Below are positions 35,572-45,427 of a DNA stretch of 64,000 nucleotides, one piece after another (the stretch's first letter is position 1; every line of letters starts with the position of its first letter). Under the pieces are notes generated by a model. It saw only the letters and a program-made list of their open reading frames with translations, did not search any database and had not been told where the DNA came from. The DNA is from PALSA-1004 sp963804885 (GTDB taxonomy: Bacteria; Pseudomonadota; Gammaproteobacteria; Burkholderiales; SG8-41), in the NCBI GenBank assembly GCA_963804885.1, contig CAWDSF010000006.1:558001-622000 (forward strand). The letters run 5' to 3'. Both the position numbers and the translations under genes were made by a program.

Positions 35572-36124
35572 ATGCCCACCCATCTGGAGGCGACGCGCGT
35601 CCCGAACGGCTCAATCAGCGCACGGAAGCAAACTACCGCTCGAAAGAAGCCGACGCGATCGATATCGATCTTTCCGACACGCAGCGACAGGCTGTAGTGG
35701 GAATTCTCGATGCGGTTTCTCGCCGACGAGTTCGTGCTCTAGGTAAAGAGCCGGCGCTTTCATTGGAATGTCGAAGGCCCGAATTTCTCCGAGTTGCACA
35801 CGTTGTTCGAGAAGCATTACGAGCAGCTCGGCGAGATCGTCGATGTGGTGGCCGAGCGTGCCCGCGCGCTCGACGGCATGGCGGCGTCTCGCTCGAGGAA
35901 TTTCTGAGTCTGACGCGGCTCGAGGAGCACTCGGGCAAGAACTACGACGCGTGAGGTATGATCGCAGCGCTACTCTCCGACCACGAGACCATCACCCGCA
36001 ACCTTCGGGAAGATCTCGGCATATGCTCGAACGAGCACGGCGACGAGGCACGATGGATTTCCTGACCGGTCTCATGCAGGACCACGAAAAGATCGCCTGG
36101 ATGCTTCGCGCCCATCATCGGTAG
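35572..36124 (+). CDS. dps: Dps ferritin-like DNA-protection protein (frameshifted)
   Basis: Dps-family mini-ferritin that stores iron and shields DNA in starved cells. Pieces in order are IDLSDTQRQAVVGILDAV, RRFHWNVEGPNFSELHTLFE then KHYEQLGEIVDVVAERARAL with the ferroxidase His, Asp and Glu, LEEFLSLTRLEEHSGKNYDA, MIAALLSDHETITRNLREDL and a final helix MDFLTGLMQDHEKIAWMLRA. Frame changes occur near 35640, 35730, 35885 and 36030. ATG 35572 is the likely start (MPTHLEATRV). If corrected it is ~180 residues, normal for the family. Confidence 0.75.
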
Positions 36125-36193
36125 ACGGAGCTTCACCATGGCAGCCAGCGCCGGACGTTCCAGGTAGTACGCGCTGGAGAAGCCCGGCCTCCG

Positions 36194-36440
36194 TGTCGGC
36201 GTCATGCGCGGTTGCGAGCGTCTTGGCATCGCCACCGTCGCTGTCCGTTCAGACGCGGACGCGGCATCGATGCATGTCGCGATGGCCGACCAGACCGTTG
36301 CGATCGGCGCCGCACCGCCTGCAGAAAGCTATCTGCGTGCGGACCACAACATCGATGCGGCGCAGTCCACCGGCGCCGACGCGATCCACCCGCGCTACGG
36401 GTTTCGGTCGGAAACGCAGACTCCAGTCGCGCGAGAACCA
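36194..36440 (+). pseudogene. accC: Biotin carboxylase N-terminal fragment
   Basis: About 80 codons match the N-terminal domain of acyl-CoA carboxylase biotin carboxylase subunits: MRGCERLGIATVAVRSDADA, ADQTVAIGAAPPAESYLRAD, then TGADAIHPRYGFRSE. The usual NRGEIA start and the whole ATP-grasp and C-terminal domains are missing. It lies between Dps and cytochrome bd genes and is a stranded fragment. Confidence 0.75.
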
Positions 36441-36531
36441 TGGGCGTGCAGAGGGACGATGAGTTGCCCTGTCCTTTAGAATCCTGACCGGACGTGTGGC
36501 ACGTTTGCGATCTTTCCACGAGGTCGCCGCC

Positions 36532-37920
36532 ATGGGTGAAGCCCTGCTTCTGTCGCGACTGCAGTTCGCCTGGGTCATCGCGCTGCACATCCTGCTGCCC
36601 GGCGTTCACGGTGGGCCTCGCGTCCTACATCGCGGTGCTCGAAGGAGCGCACTTCTTCACCGGCAGGCCGGTGTTCCTGCGCCTGTCGAAGTTCTGGCTG
36701 CCGATCTTCGCGGTTTCGTTCGGGATGGGCGTGGCTTCGGGCATCGTGATGCCGTTCCAGTTCGGCACCAACTGGAGCCGTTACTCGGATCTGACGGCCG
36801 ACGTCCTCGGACCGCTGATGGCCTACGAGGTCCTGATGGCGTTCTTCCTCGAAGCCGGCTTCCTGGGAGTGCTGCTGTTCGGACGCAAGCTCGTGCCGCC
36901 GTGGATGCATTTTTTCGCCGCCGTGATGGTCGCGGTGGGCACGCTGCTGTCGACCTTCTGGATTCTTTCGGCGAACAGCTGGATGCAGACCCCGGCCGGC
37001 CATGCAGTCGTCGACGGCCGTTTCGTGCCGCGAGACTGGATGCAGATCGTCTTCAATCCGTCGTTTCCCTACCGGCTCGTACACACCACGATGGCCTTCT
37101 TCATCACCACCGCGTTGGTGGTGATCGGCGTGGCGGCGTATTACCTGCGACGCGAGCGCCACGCCGAAGAGAGCCTCACCATGCAGAAGATGGGGCTGGG
37201 CCTGCTGGTCGTCCTCGTGCCGCTGCAGATCCTCGTCGGCGACCTGCACGGGTTGAATACGCTCGAGCATCAGCCGGCGAAGATCGCCGCGATGGAAGCC
37301 AACTGGGACGACGCAGGCGCGCATGCCGCTGCTCCTCTTCGCGTGGCCCGACGAGGCGGCCGAGCGCAATCGCCTGGAAATCGGTGTCCCGGCGCTCGGG
37401 TCGCTGCATTCTCGGCCATGACGTGAACGCTGTGATCCCCGGGCTCAAGGACTGGAAGACCGGAGGACCGGCCGCCGGTGGCGATTCCCTTCTTCTCGTT
37501 CCGGCTGATGGTCGGTATCGGGGTGGTCATGCTTGGCCTTACGCTCGCGGGGCTGGCGCTGTGGTGGCGCGGCAGCCTGGCGCGGCGCGAGAGGCTTCCA
37601 GTGGCTGTGCATGCCGGCCGCGTCGCTCGGCTTCATCGCCGTGCTCGCCGGATGGGTGACGACCGAGGTCGGCCGGCAGCCCTGGGTGGTATACGGACTG
37701 CTGCGCACGCGCGACGCGGTCACCCCGTCGCTCGTCGCGAGCGACGTGGCGATATCCCTGCCTGGTGCTACATCCTTGCGTACGTCGTGATCTTCGGCGC
37801 CGGGCTGTTCTTCATGGCGCGGCTAGTGCGCAGGGGATTCCCGGCAGGCGAGGAGCCCGAGCCGGAGGGCCCGTCGCCACGCCGGCACGGCCGCTTTCGG
37901 CGGCGACGCGCGCGCGTTAG
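36532..37920 (+). CDS. cydA: Cytochrome bd ubiquinol oxidase subunit I (frameshifted)
   Basis: Catalytic bd-oxidase subunit, oxidising quinol and reducing oxygen without proton pumping. It begins MGEALLLSRLQFAWVIALHI, with the high-spin heme b ligand His in this region. It continues FGMGVASGIVMPFQFGTNWS, LEAGFLGVLLFGRKLVPPWM and GDLHGLNTLEHQPAKIAAME (Q-loop start, GDLHG). After shifts near 36600, 37315 and 37400-37590 come FFSFRLMVGIGVVMLGLTLA and WVTTEVGRQPWVVYGLLRTR. The short Q-loop suggests the CIO type. The stop at 37918-37920 is 8 bases before cydB. Confidence 0.85.
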
Positions 37921-37928
37921 GAGAGGTC

Positions 37929-38931
37929 ATGGCGCTCGACCTCGTACCCTTGTGGGCCGCAATCCTCGCCTTCGGCGTGCTCATGTACGTGCTGCTCGAC
38001 GGCTTCGATCTGGGCATCGGCATCCTGTTCCCGTTCGCGCCCGATGACGCCAGCCGCGACGCGATGATGAATTCCGTGGCGCCGATCTGGGACTTCAACG
38101 AAACCTGGCTGGTGCTCGGCGGCGTGGGGTTGCTCGCGGCTTTTCCGCTCGCCTTCGCGATCGTGATCCCGGCGGTGTATTTCCCGATCCTGTTCATGCT
38201 GATCGGCCTCATCTTCCGCGCCGTCGCTTTCGAGTTCCGGCACCTTTCCAAGCGCCGCCATTACTGGGACCGCTCGTTCTTCACGGGATCGCTGGTCGCG
38301 ACGTTCTCGCAGGGAATCGTGCTGGGGACCTTCGTGCAGGGCATTCCGGTCGAAGGCCGTGATTACGTCGGCGGCAGCTTCGGCTGGCTCACGCCGTTCG
38401 CAATACTGACCGGCGCCGGCCTGGTCGCAGGCTACGGCTTGCTGGGCGCGTGCTGGCTCGTGCTCAAGACCGAAGGCGCGCTGCAGGCGTGGGCCCGGCG
38501 CAAAGCTCGGTACCTTACCGCCGGCGTGGCCGCCTTCATCGCCATGGTCAGTCTCTGGACGCCATTCATCCAGCCGCAGATCCGCGAGCGCTGGTTCGGC
38601 GGCGAGCACCCGCTATGGCTGTGGCCGGTGCCGCTCGTCACGTTCGCATTGTTCGTCCTGCTCTGGCGCTCGCTCGCGCGCGGGCGCGACACTACGCCGT
38701 TCCTCGCTGCGCTGGGTATCTTCGCGATGGCCTACCTGGGCCTGGGCATCAGCATCTTTCCGATGGTGGTGCCCTACACGTTCGACCTGTGGCAGGCGGC
38801 TGCGACGCCGAAAATCGCACGCCTTCCTCATGATCGGCACGCTGTTCCTCCTGCCGATCATCCTCGGCTACACAGTGTGGTCGTACTGGGTGTTTCGCGG
38901 CAAGGTCACGACGGGCAGCGGCTATCACTGA
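37929..38931 (+). CDS. cydB: Cytochrome bd ubiquinol oxidase subunit II (one frameshift)
   Basis: Structural subunit of the bd oxidase with about nine membrane segments. It begins MALDLVPLWAAILAFGVLMY and continues VLLDGFDLGIGILFPFAPDD, MNSVAPIWDFNETWLVLGGV, then RDYVGGSFGWLTPFAILTGA. A frame change near 38815 is followed by AFLMIGTLFLLPIILGYTVW and a stop at 38929-38931. GGAGAGG lies before the ATG. The stop overlaps the ATG of the NO reductase gene (TGATG), so translation is coupled. Confidence 0.88.
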
Positions 38932-41246
38932 TGCCCGTGAGTGCGGCCGCGCAACCGCTGACCGCAGACGATACGGATCTGTCGCCGTGGTGGTTGCGCA
39001 CCGTCTTGATCGTGATGGTGATCGGCTTCACCGTCCTGATCGCCATCACGACGCTGGCTTATCGCAACGCGCCACCGATTCCGGTGCAAGTGGCGGATGC
39101 GCAGGGTGCGAGCCTGTTCAGCGGCGACGACATCAGCGACGGCCAGACGGTATTCCTGAAGTACGGCTGATGGCCAACGGCAGCATCTGGGGTCACGGCG
39201 CCTATCTCGGGCCCGACTACTCGGCCGATGCGCTGCATCGCATCGGCGAGGATACCGCCGCGGCCATCGCGCAGCAGCAGTACCGGCATGCCGCTGGCGG
39301 CGCTGGCGCCTGCGCAGCAGGCGGCCGTCCGCGCCGAAACGGCGGTGGAGCTGAAAACCAATCGCTATGACGCCGCCAGCGGGATGCTGCAGCTGACTGC
39401 GCCGCAGGCGGCCGCGTATCGCCAGCAGATCGACCACTGGACCGACTACTTCCGCGATCCTGCGCGCAACGGCGGCCTGCAGGCGCGACCTGATCACCGA
39501 TCCGGCCGAGCTGCGCCAGTTCACCGCCTTCGTCACCTGGGCCGCGTGGGCCTCGGTGGCCAATCGTCCCGGCGAGACGTACTCCTACACCAACAACTTT
39601 CCGTACGACCCGAGCGTCGGCAACATGCCGACTCCCGGCGCGCTGCTGTGGAGCGCGCTGAGCCTGATCGTGCTGCTCGCCGGCATCGCCGCGGTGCTGC
39701 TGGCGTTCGGCAAGTTCGACTACCTGGGCTGGATCAGCCGCGGCCATCACATCCACCCGCAGCTGCTGCCGGGCGAGTCCAGCGCCGGGCCAGCGCGCGC
39801 TGGTGAAGTTCTTCGTCGTCGTGGCGCTGCTGTTCCTGATGCAGACGCTGGTCGGCGGCGCCACCGCGCACTACCGCGCCGATCCGGGCAGCTTCTACGG
39901 CTTCCAGCTCGAAACGCATCTTCCCCAGCAACCTGCTGCGCACCTGGCACCTGCAGACGGCGATCTTCTGGATCGCCACCGCCTATGTGGCCGCGGCGCT
40001 CTTCCTCGGCCGCTCGTTGCGCGCGCGACGAGCCGCGCTGGTTCGCGCGCTGGGTGCACGTGCTGTTCGCCGCGTTCGTCGGTCGTGATCGGCGGCAGCC
40101 TGCTCGGCGAGTGGCTCGGCATCTCGCAGATGGCTCGGCGAGCTGGTGGTTCTGGCTCGGCAACCAGGGCTGGGAATACCTGGAGCTCGGCCGGCTCTGG
40201 CAGTACCTGCTGGTGGCCGGCCTGCTGGCGTGGTTCGCCCTGCTGTGGTCGCTGGCGCGGCCGCGCAAGGTGGCGAACCCGGCGTCACGGCCGCTGGCTG
40301 CGATGTTCCTGCTGCGCGGCGCTGGCGATCCCGGTGTTCTACCTGCCGGCGCTGTTCTACGGCGCCAGGACCAACTTCACCGTGGTCGACACCTGGCGCT
40401 TCTGGATCATCCATCTGTGGGTCGAGGGCTTCTTCGAGTTCTTCGCCACCACCGTGGTGGCGCTCACGTTCTACCAGCTCGGGCTGACGCGCCGCAACGT
40501 CGCGCTGCGGGTGATCTATCTCGACGCCATCCTGTACTTCCTCGGCGGCATGATCGGCACCGGCCACCACTGGTACTTCACCGGCCAGAGCAACGTCAAC
40601 ATGGCGCTGTCGGCGATGTTCTCGGTGCTGGAAGTCGTGCCGCTGACGCTGCTGACGCTCGACGCGTGGGACTTCGTGCGCACCACGCGCGGCCAGTGCG
40701 ACGTCTGCGGCAAGGCGATCGCCATCCCGCACAAGTGGACGTTCTACTTCCTGATGGCGGTGGGCTTCTGGAACTTCGTCGGCGCCGGCATGTTCGGCTT
40801 CCTGATCAACCTGCCGATCGTCAGCTATTTCGAGGTCGGCACCGATGCTCACGCCCAACCACGGCGCACGCCGCGATGATGGGCGTCTTCGGCATGCTGG
40901 CGATTGCGCTGATGGTGTTCGTGCTGCGCCAGACCAGCGACGATGCGCGCTGGCCGGGCATCGAGAAATACGTGAAGGTCGGCGTTCTGGGGCACCAACG
41001 GCGGCCTCGCGATGATGGTGTTCATGAGCCTGTTCCCCGGCGGCGTGCTGCAGCTCTGGGATGTGCGTGCAGCACGGCTACTGGCACGCCCGCAGCCTCG
41101 ACTATATCGACAGCGAGCGCGCGCTCCTGTTCGAGTGGCTGCGCCTGCCCGGCGACCTGGTGTTCATCCTTTTCGGCGCCGTGCCGCTCCTGATTGCGTC
41201 GATCAAGGGTTATCTCGGCATGCGCGCCACTGCCGGCGCGACGTGA
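38931..41246 (+). CDS. norB: Quinol-dependent nitric oxide reductase (frameshifted)
   Basis: Single-subunit qNOR reducing NO to nitrous oxide with electrons from quinol. The N-terminal periplasmic extension of ~220 residues includes FLKYGLMANGSIWGHGAYLG and ANRPGETYSYTNNFPYDPSV. The catalytic part has SLLGEWLGISQM, LWVEGFFEFFATTVVALTFY with non-heme-iron Glu candidates, MIGTGHHWYFTGQSNVNMAL (HH ligands) and HKWTFYFLMAVGFWNFVGAG. The end is SIKGYLGMRATAGAT. At least eight single-base shifts occur between 39285 and 41070. Coupling to cydAB suggests joint use against NO and low oxygen. Confidence 0.85.
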
Positions 41247-41368
41247 ATCACCCCGACTTGCATCAGCCCTCGGGCGCGGGTCTCCCGGCCGTGCGGCACC
41301 AGCCTGCGAAGCAGTCCTTGCCACGGAAATGCCAGACGTCGCCGGATCCTTCGAATTACATTGACCCG

Positions 41369-41527
41369 ATGAAGACGCTGACCGTACGCTTGCCCGAGCC
41401 ACTTGTCACAGACATCGAAGCGGAATCGCGCGAACGCAGGATCTCGAAGTCTGACGTCGTGGGCGAACGGCTGCAGCTTGCGATCGGATCGGCACGGCGA
41501 CGGCCGATGCATCACATCCGCGCGTGA
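41369..41527 (+). CDS. Ribbon-helix-helix (CopG-like) protein, short
   Basis: A 52-residue protein with a ribbon-helix-helix DNA-binding fold: MKTLTVRLPEPLVTDIEAES, then RERRISKSDVVGERLQLAI. It would dimerise and bind DNA like antitoxins of CopG or ParD type. The usual C-terminal toxin-binding tail is short (GSARRRPMHHIRA) and no toxin gene follows. The next gene is on the other strand, 10 bases away. It may be a truncated antitoxin or a solitary regulator. Confidence 0.65.
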   Translation: MKTLTVRLPEPLVTDIEAESRERRISKSDVVGERLQLAIGSARRRPMHHIRA

Positions 41528-41537
41528 CGCGAGAGCG

Positions 41538-42303
41538 CTAATCGATCTCGACCAGGAAATTCGGATCGAACAGCGGATTCTCGTTCACGCCGTCCTTTGC
41601 ATAACCGCGTGGATTGCACAGTATTCGCGTTCCGTTGACGAAATAGTCGAAGCTGTCGTGGGTATGCCCGTGTATCCAGAGGCACGCCCGGCGTCCGTCG
41701 ACCAGGCGTTCGGCGTCGGAAACAAAGCATGCATTCAGGAGCGAATCGGCAAACCTCGGATGGATGCTCGTTTTCGATGGCGCATGGTGGGTGATCACCA
41801 CGGTCGCCCCGGCATGCGGCTCCGCCAACCTGCGTTCGAGCCATGCTGCGTTGATGTTGAATAAAGCGATCGAAGCGGCGGGGGTGAATAACGTTTCCGC
41901 TGCTTCGCCAACGCGGATTCTGCTGAAGTCGCGCATGAAGCGCTGCGCTTCCTGCATCGCCTGCGCCCTTTTCTCACCCTCGCCGAACAGCATGAAATCC
42001 GTCCACAGCGTGGTTCCCAGAAAGCGCACGCCATCGATCGTGACCTCGTCGTTGTCGAGCACGTGGATGGCGGTTCCGGCGCACAACCGTCTTGAGTTCT
42101 TCCACGGTGCCTTCGATGCTGCCGCCGTAGAATTCGTGGTTGCCGGGAACGTAAAGGACCGGCTTGGCGAAGCCCGATGCCCAGGCAACCGCCTCCCGCG
42201 GGCGAGCGAGGTCCCCCGCCAGGATTACAACGTCGGCGTCATTCTCGGGTATCGTCAGCGCGCCGAGACTCAGATGCAGGTCGGACAGGACATTGAGCTT
42301 CAC
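41538..42303 (-). CDS. Calcineurin-like metallophosphoesterase (one frameshift)
   Basis: Cytoplasmic phosphoesterase of ~255 residues. The metal-binding motifs are in order: KLNVLSDLHLSLGALTIP (D-x-H), VVILAGDLARPREAVAW (GDxxR), YVPGNHEFYGG (GNHE), VVITHHAPSKTSIHPR (H) and ACLWIHGHTHDSFDYF (GHxH). A frame change near 42085 interrupts it between GNHE and the rest. GTG 42303 is preferred because AGGA lies 8 bases upstream. The substrate (nucleotide, phosphoprotein or other) is unknown. Confidence 0.87.
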
Positions 42304-42424
42304 GGTGTGTTCCTGTGTTCGCTGCAAGGCTTCGGTCTTCGGCGATGCGGACGTCAGCGCGCCGATTCATGAGCGTCGGATGTTGACCGCTATCGCTTCG
42401 GCTTCAGGACGGGATCCATCGGGT

Positions 42425-43240
42425 TCACGTTCCGCATCGGCGGTCCGATAGCCGGAATGTCCATGATGTTCGTGAATGTCCCGCTCCTGATTCGGGTCGG
42501 GGTGCGACTCCGAATCGTACTGGCGGAGCATCTTTCACCGCCTGTCGAGTCAGATTGACGGAAACCGTCTCCTCGGACCAGCTCACGTTCTGTATCCATC
42601 GTCGGGCGATGAGCACCGGGTGACCGAGCCACCAGTTGCTCGTATCCGCGACGAGGTAACGAATGGCCCAGCTGTCCTCGTCGACAAGCATTCCCTGTAC
42701 GTGGCCGATGCCGCCGTCCGTCGCCTCGATGTGGTACCCGGTGACCGCCTTGCAACTGCGCAGGTGAGGATCGTCATTCTGATGACGCGCCGCTTCAGCG
42801 CTGGCGCAGGCTTTCTCGGCTTCCGTCTGTTGGCCATGCGGTGTCGGAACGAAGCCGTCGTATCCGGTCATCAGCATCATGCTGGGATCGTCGACCCCAC
42901 CCCAGAGCCCCGTACCGCCCCAATAGTAGGGATAGCCGTAATAGCGGAGGTGGCGTATTTCATGTTGTCTCGAGACCGGCAGTTTGGTGTCGATGTCGGG
43001 GCTGTTCTTGACCTGCGCTTTCGTGAGCGAGACGAACAGCGCCCGTTCGCTCCAGTTCGGGTGTCCGATCGCAATGGGCGAGATCAGCACCTTTCGGCTC
43101 CAAAGCCAGGCGCCGGTGTCGACAACGAAATAACGGATGACCCACGACTCGTCGTCGAAATAGAAGTCCCTCACGTGACCGATCGTGCCGTCGGTGGCGC
43201 GAATGGCGTAACCCTCCAGTTCCTTCATGCTGCGTAACAT
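42425..43240 (-). CDS. Double PRC-barrel protein, paralogue 2 (C-terminal frameshift)
   Basis: About 270 residues, nearly identical in plan to the copies at 8726 and 47394. PRC domain 1 reads YAIRATDGTIGHVRDFYFDD then WVIRYFVVDTGAWLWSRKVL. The linker is HLRYYGYPYYWGGTGLWGGV. PRC domain 2 reads GYHIEATDGGIGHVQGMLVD then WAIRYLVADTSNWWLGHPVL. After VKDAPP the frame changes near 42530; one frame over, residues such as DIHEHHGHSGY match the tail of paralogue 3 (DIHEHYGWPAQ). The start is ATG 43240 (MLRSMKELEG). Motif copy d lies ~215 bp upstream. Confidence 0.83.
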   Translation of the reverse strand: MLRSMKELEGYAIRATDGTIGHVRDFYFDDESWVIRYFVVDTGAWLWSRKVLISPIAIGHPNWSERALFVSLTKAQVKNSPDIDTKLPVSRQHEIRHLRYYGYPYYWGGTGLWGGVDDPSMMLMTGYDGFVPTPHGQQTEAEKACASAEAARHQNDDPHLRSCKAVTGYHIEATDGGIGHVQGMLVDEDSWAIRYLVADTSNWWLGHPVLIARRWIQNVSWSEETVSVNLTRQAVKDAPPVRFGVAPRPESGAGHSRTSWTFRLSDRRCGT

Positions 43241-43375
43241 GAGTCCTTCTCCTTCAAGTGCGTCGAGAACGGGCATTCGCGCCGCTGGGCCAAGTGTCGC
43301 CATGCCGCCGGGGTGCGCAGTCAGGAAGCCTTCGACGGCGCGTTCCACCATCGCTTCCGCTTTCAACCGCTTCGA

Positions 43376-43440
43376 TTGCGTGTCCAATTGCCCCTCTGCG
43401 CGATTGCGCCTGCTGGATCTCTGCCTTGACAGTGGCAGGA
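43376..43440 (-). pseudogene. Remnant of a second copy of the exported protein gene
   Basis: The DNA closely matches 28885-28937, the end of the exported-protein gene. Here it encodes ATVKAEIQQAQSRRGAIGHA in place of AVKAEMQ and stop. It lies immediately downstream of motif copy d, so all but the last codons of that gene were deleted and its promoter now faces the PRC-barrel gene. Confidence 0.6.
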
Positions 43441-43453
43441 CGAAGAAGCGGCG

Positions 43454-43498
43454 ACTATAGGCAAATCTCGACAAGTGTCGTCCGGCTTTCTTGACCCG
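43454..43498 (-). promoter_or_regulatory. Shared bipartite regulatory motif, copy d
   Basis: The minus strand reads GTCAAGAAAGCCGGAC, then GTCGAGATTTGCCTATAGTC starting 23 bases after the first half. It is most similar to copy c, sharing the flanks CTATAGTCGCC and, on the + strand, GATTGGGCTGCAATGGGATC. It faces the PRC-barrel gene and backs onto the MFS gene. Confidence 0.65.
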
Positions 43499-43747
43499 AT
43501 TGGGCTGCAATGGGATCCAACTCCATGGACGCGCGCGATCTCGCACACCTGCTGCTCGAGCGCTCTTCAGAGCCACCTACGTAGCTACCCGCGCTTCAGG
43601 TCATCGCGCAGCATGGATTAGAGCTAGCCCGCGCGAAAATGACGCAGCAACCACCGCTCACTTCACGCTGGAGTAAATTTCGCGCATTCCGTCGAAAACA
43701 CTCGATTCGCAGACCATGCGCCAGACGCGCAACCTGGTATCTACATC

Positions 43748-45293
43748 ATGCGGGCGCGCCCGGCTGCTGATCCGCACGGCCATCGGCCGGCGGGTTCGAT
43801 GATCGGCGCGCGTTCGCGTCGCCCGGTCGTTCTCGGCTGCGTGATGCTGGCGCTGTTCATGGCCGCCGTCGAAGTGACCATCGTCGCGACGGCGTTGCCG
43901 CAGATTGTCGGCAAGCTCGGCGGCTTTTCCTATTACACCTGGGTCTTCTCGGGCTTCCTGTTGACGCAGGCAGTCACCATTCTTGTCTTCGGGAAGTTGG
44001 CGGATCTGTACGGCCGCCGCCCGGTGCTCATCGGTGGCATCGTCGTCTTCCTGCTGGGCTCGACGCTGTGCGGCTTCGCGTGGTCCATGCCTGCGCTGAT
44101 CGCATTCCGGCTGCTGCAGGGCCTTGGCGCCGGGTCGATCCAGCCGGTCGCGACCACGATCGTCGGCGACCTGTACGAGCCGCGTGAGCGACCTCGTGTG
44201 CAGGGCTGGCTGTCGAGCGTGTGGGGTTTCGCGGCCATTGTTGGACCGCTCGCGGGCGCCCTCATCGTCGAAGTGCTGTCCTGGCACTGGATCTTCTGGA
44301 TCAACGTTCCGGTCGGAATCGTCACGATCGCGGGACTGACGCTGTTCCTGCGCGAGAATGTCGCGCGTCGGCCGCACAAAGTCGACTACGCCGGCGTTGG
44401 CCTGTTCTGCGTCGCGATCGCGGCGGTCCTCGTCGCAGTGATGGAAGGCGGCATCGGCTGGCCGTGGGGCTCACTGCAGACACTGCTGCTCCTCGCGTTG
44501 TTCGCCAGCGCCTTCGCGCTTTACATGGTCCGCGAGCGACGAGCGCCCGAGCCGATGGTCGATCTCGCGCTGTGGCGGACGCCGCTGATCGCGAGCGTCA
44601 ATGTCAGCGCATTGTTCGCCGGCGCAGCGATCATCGGCGTGACGTCGTTCGTGCCGATCTATGTTCAGGGCGTCCTCGGCCGTTCGGCCATCGTCGCCGG
44701 CTTTGCGCTCACCGCGATGTCCGTCGGTTGGCCCCTCGCATCGACGCTCTTGGGCCGCTTCCTGCGCACCTTCGAAGCGCGCGGCACTGTACGCCTCGGC
44801 GGCGGTCTGCTTTTCGTCGGCGCCATGGTGCTCGCGGTGATGCCGCCCGGTTCGGCGCCGGTATGGGCCGGCGCTGGATCGTTCATCATCGGCTTCGGCA
44901 TGGGACTGCTGAATACGACGTTCATCATTCTCATTCAAGGCAGCGTGTCGTGGGCGAATCGCGGCAGCGCGACCGCCTCCAACATCTTCTCGCGCATGGT
45001 CGGCAGCACGTTCGGCGCGGCCGCGCTCGGCGCCGTGCTCAACACGAGTCTGCACCGTCGTCTCGCGGGATCGGAAAACGGGCCGGCCGCCGTCGAAGCG
45101 GTACGCCAGATGTTCGACAACGGCGTCGCGGGCACGCTTTCGGCAGGGCAACACGCGGCGCTCCTGAGTGCGCTCGGCGCCGGCCTGCAGTACGTCTCTC
45201 ATTGCGCTAGCCGCTTTCGGCGCGCTGACACTGATCTCGACGTGGTTCGTGCCGCAGCGTGCGATCTTTGCGCAGGCGAAGGATTCGCCCTAG
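43748..45293 (+). CDS. MFS multidrug exporter (DHA2/EmrB type), C-terminal frameshift
   Basis: About 515-residue, 14-helix proton antiporter. It begins near RRPVVLGCVMLALFMAAVEV, with TIVATALPQIVGKLGG (the VD/E-x-TIV-ALP motif of DHA2 pumps). Motif A is FGKLADLYGRRPVLIGG, and AFRLLQGLGAGSIQPVATTI with SWHWIFWINVPVGIVTIAG follow. A frame change near 45200 precedes the natural ending, in which WFVPQRAIFAQAKDSP stops at 45291-45293. ATG 43748 or ATG 43799 may be the start; neither has a strong ribosome site. It expels drugs or toxic organics. Confidence 0.85.
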
Positions 45294-45427
45294 GCTAGGA
45301 GTCTGTCGCTGGATCGCCTTGGTGGCATGTGCACGGGCGCACTGGGCGAGCAACGTTAGGTACAGCCCGAACGCTAGAAGCCTGTCGGTGGTGCGGGCAC
45401 TGTCCCGCTGCGCTAAGCTTCCGGCGT

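Noticed and set aside
41369..41527. Toxin-antitoxin system
   Set aside because: The ribbon-helix-helix protein has no toxin gene beside it on either strand, so only a solitary short protein is supported.
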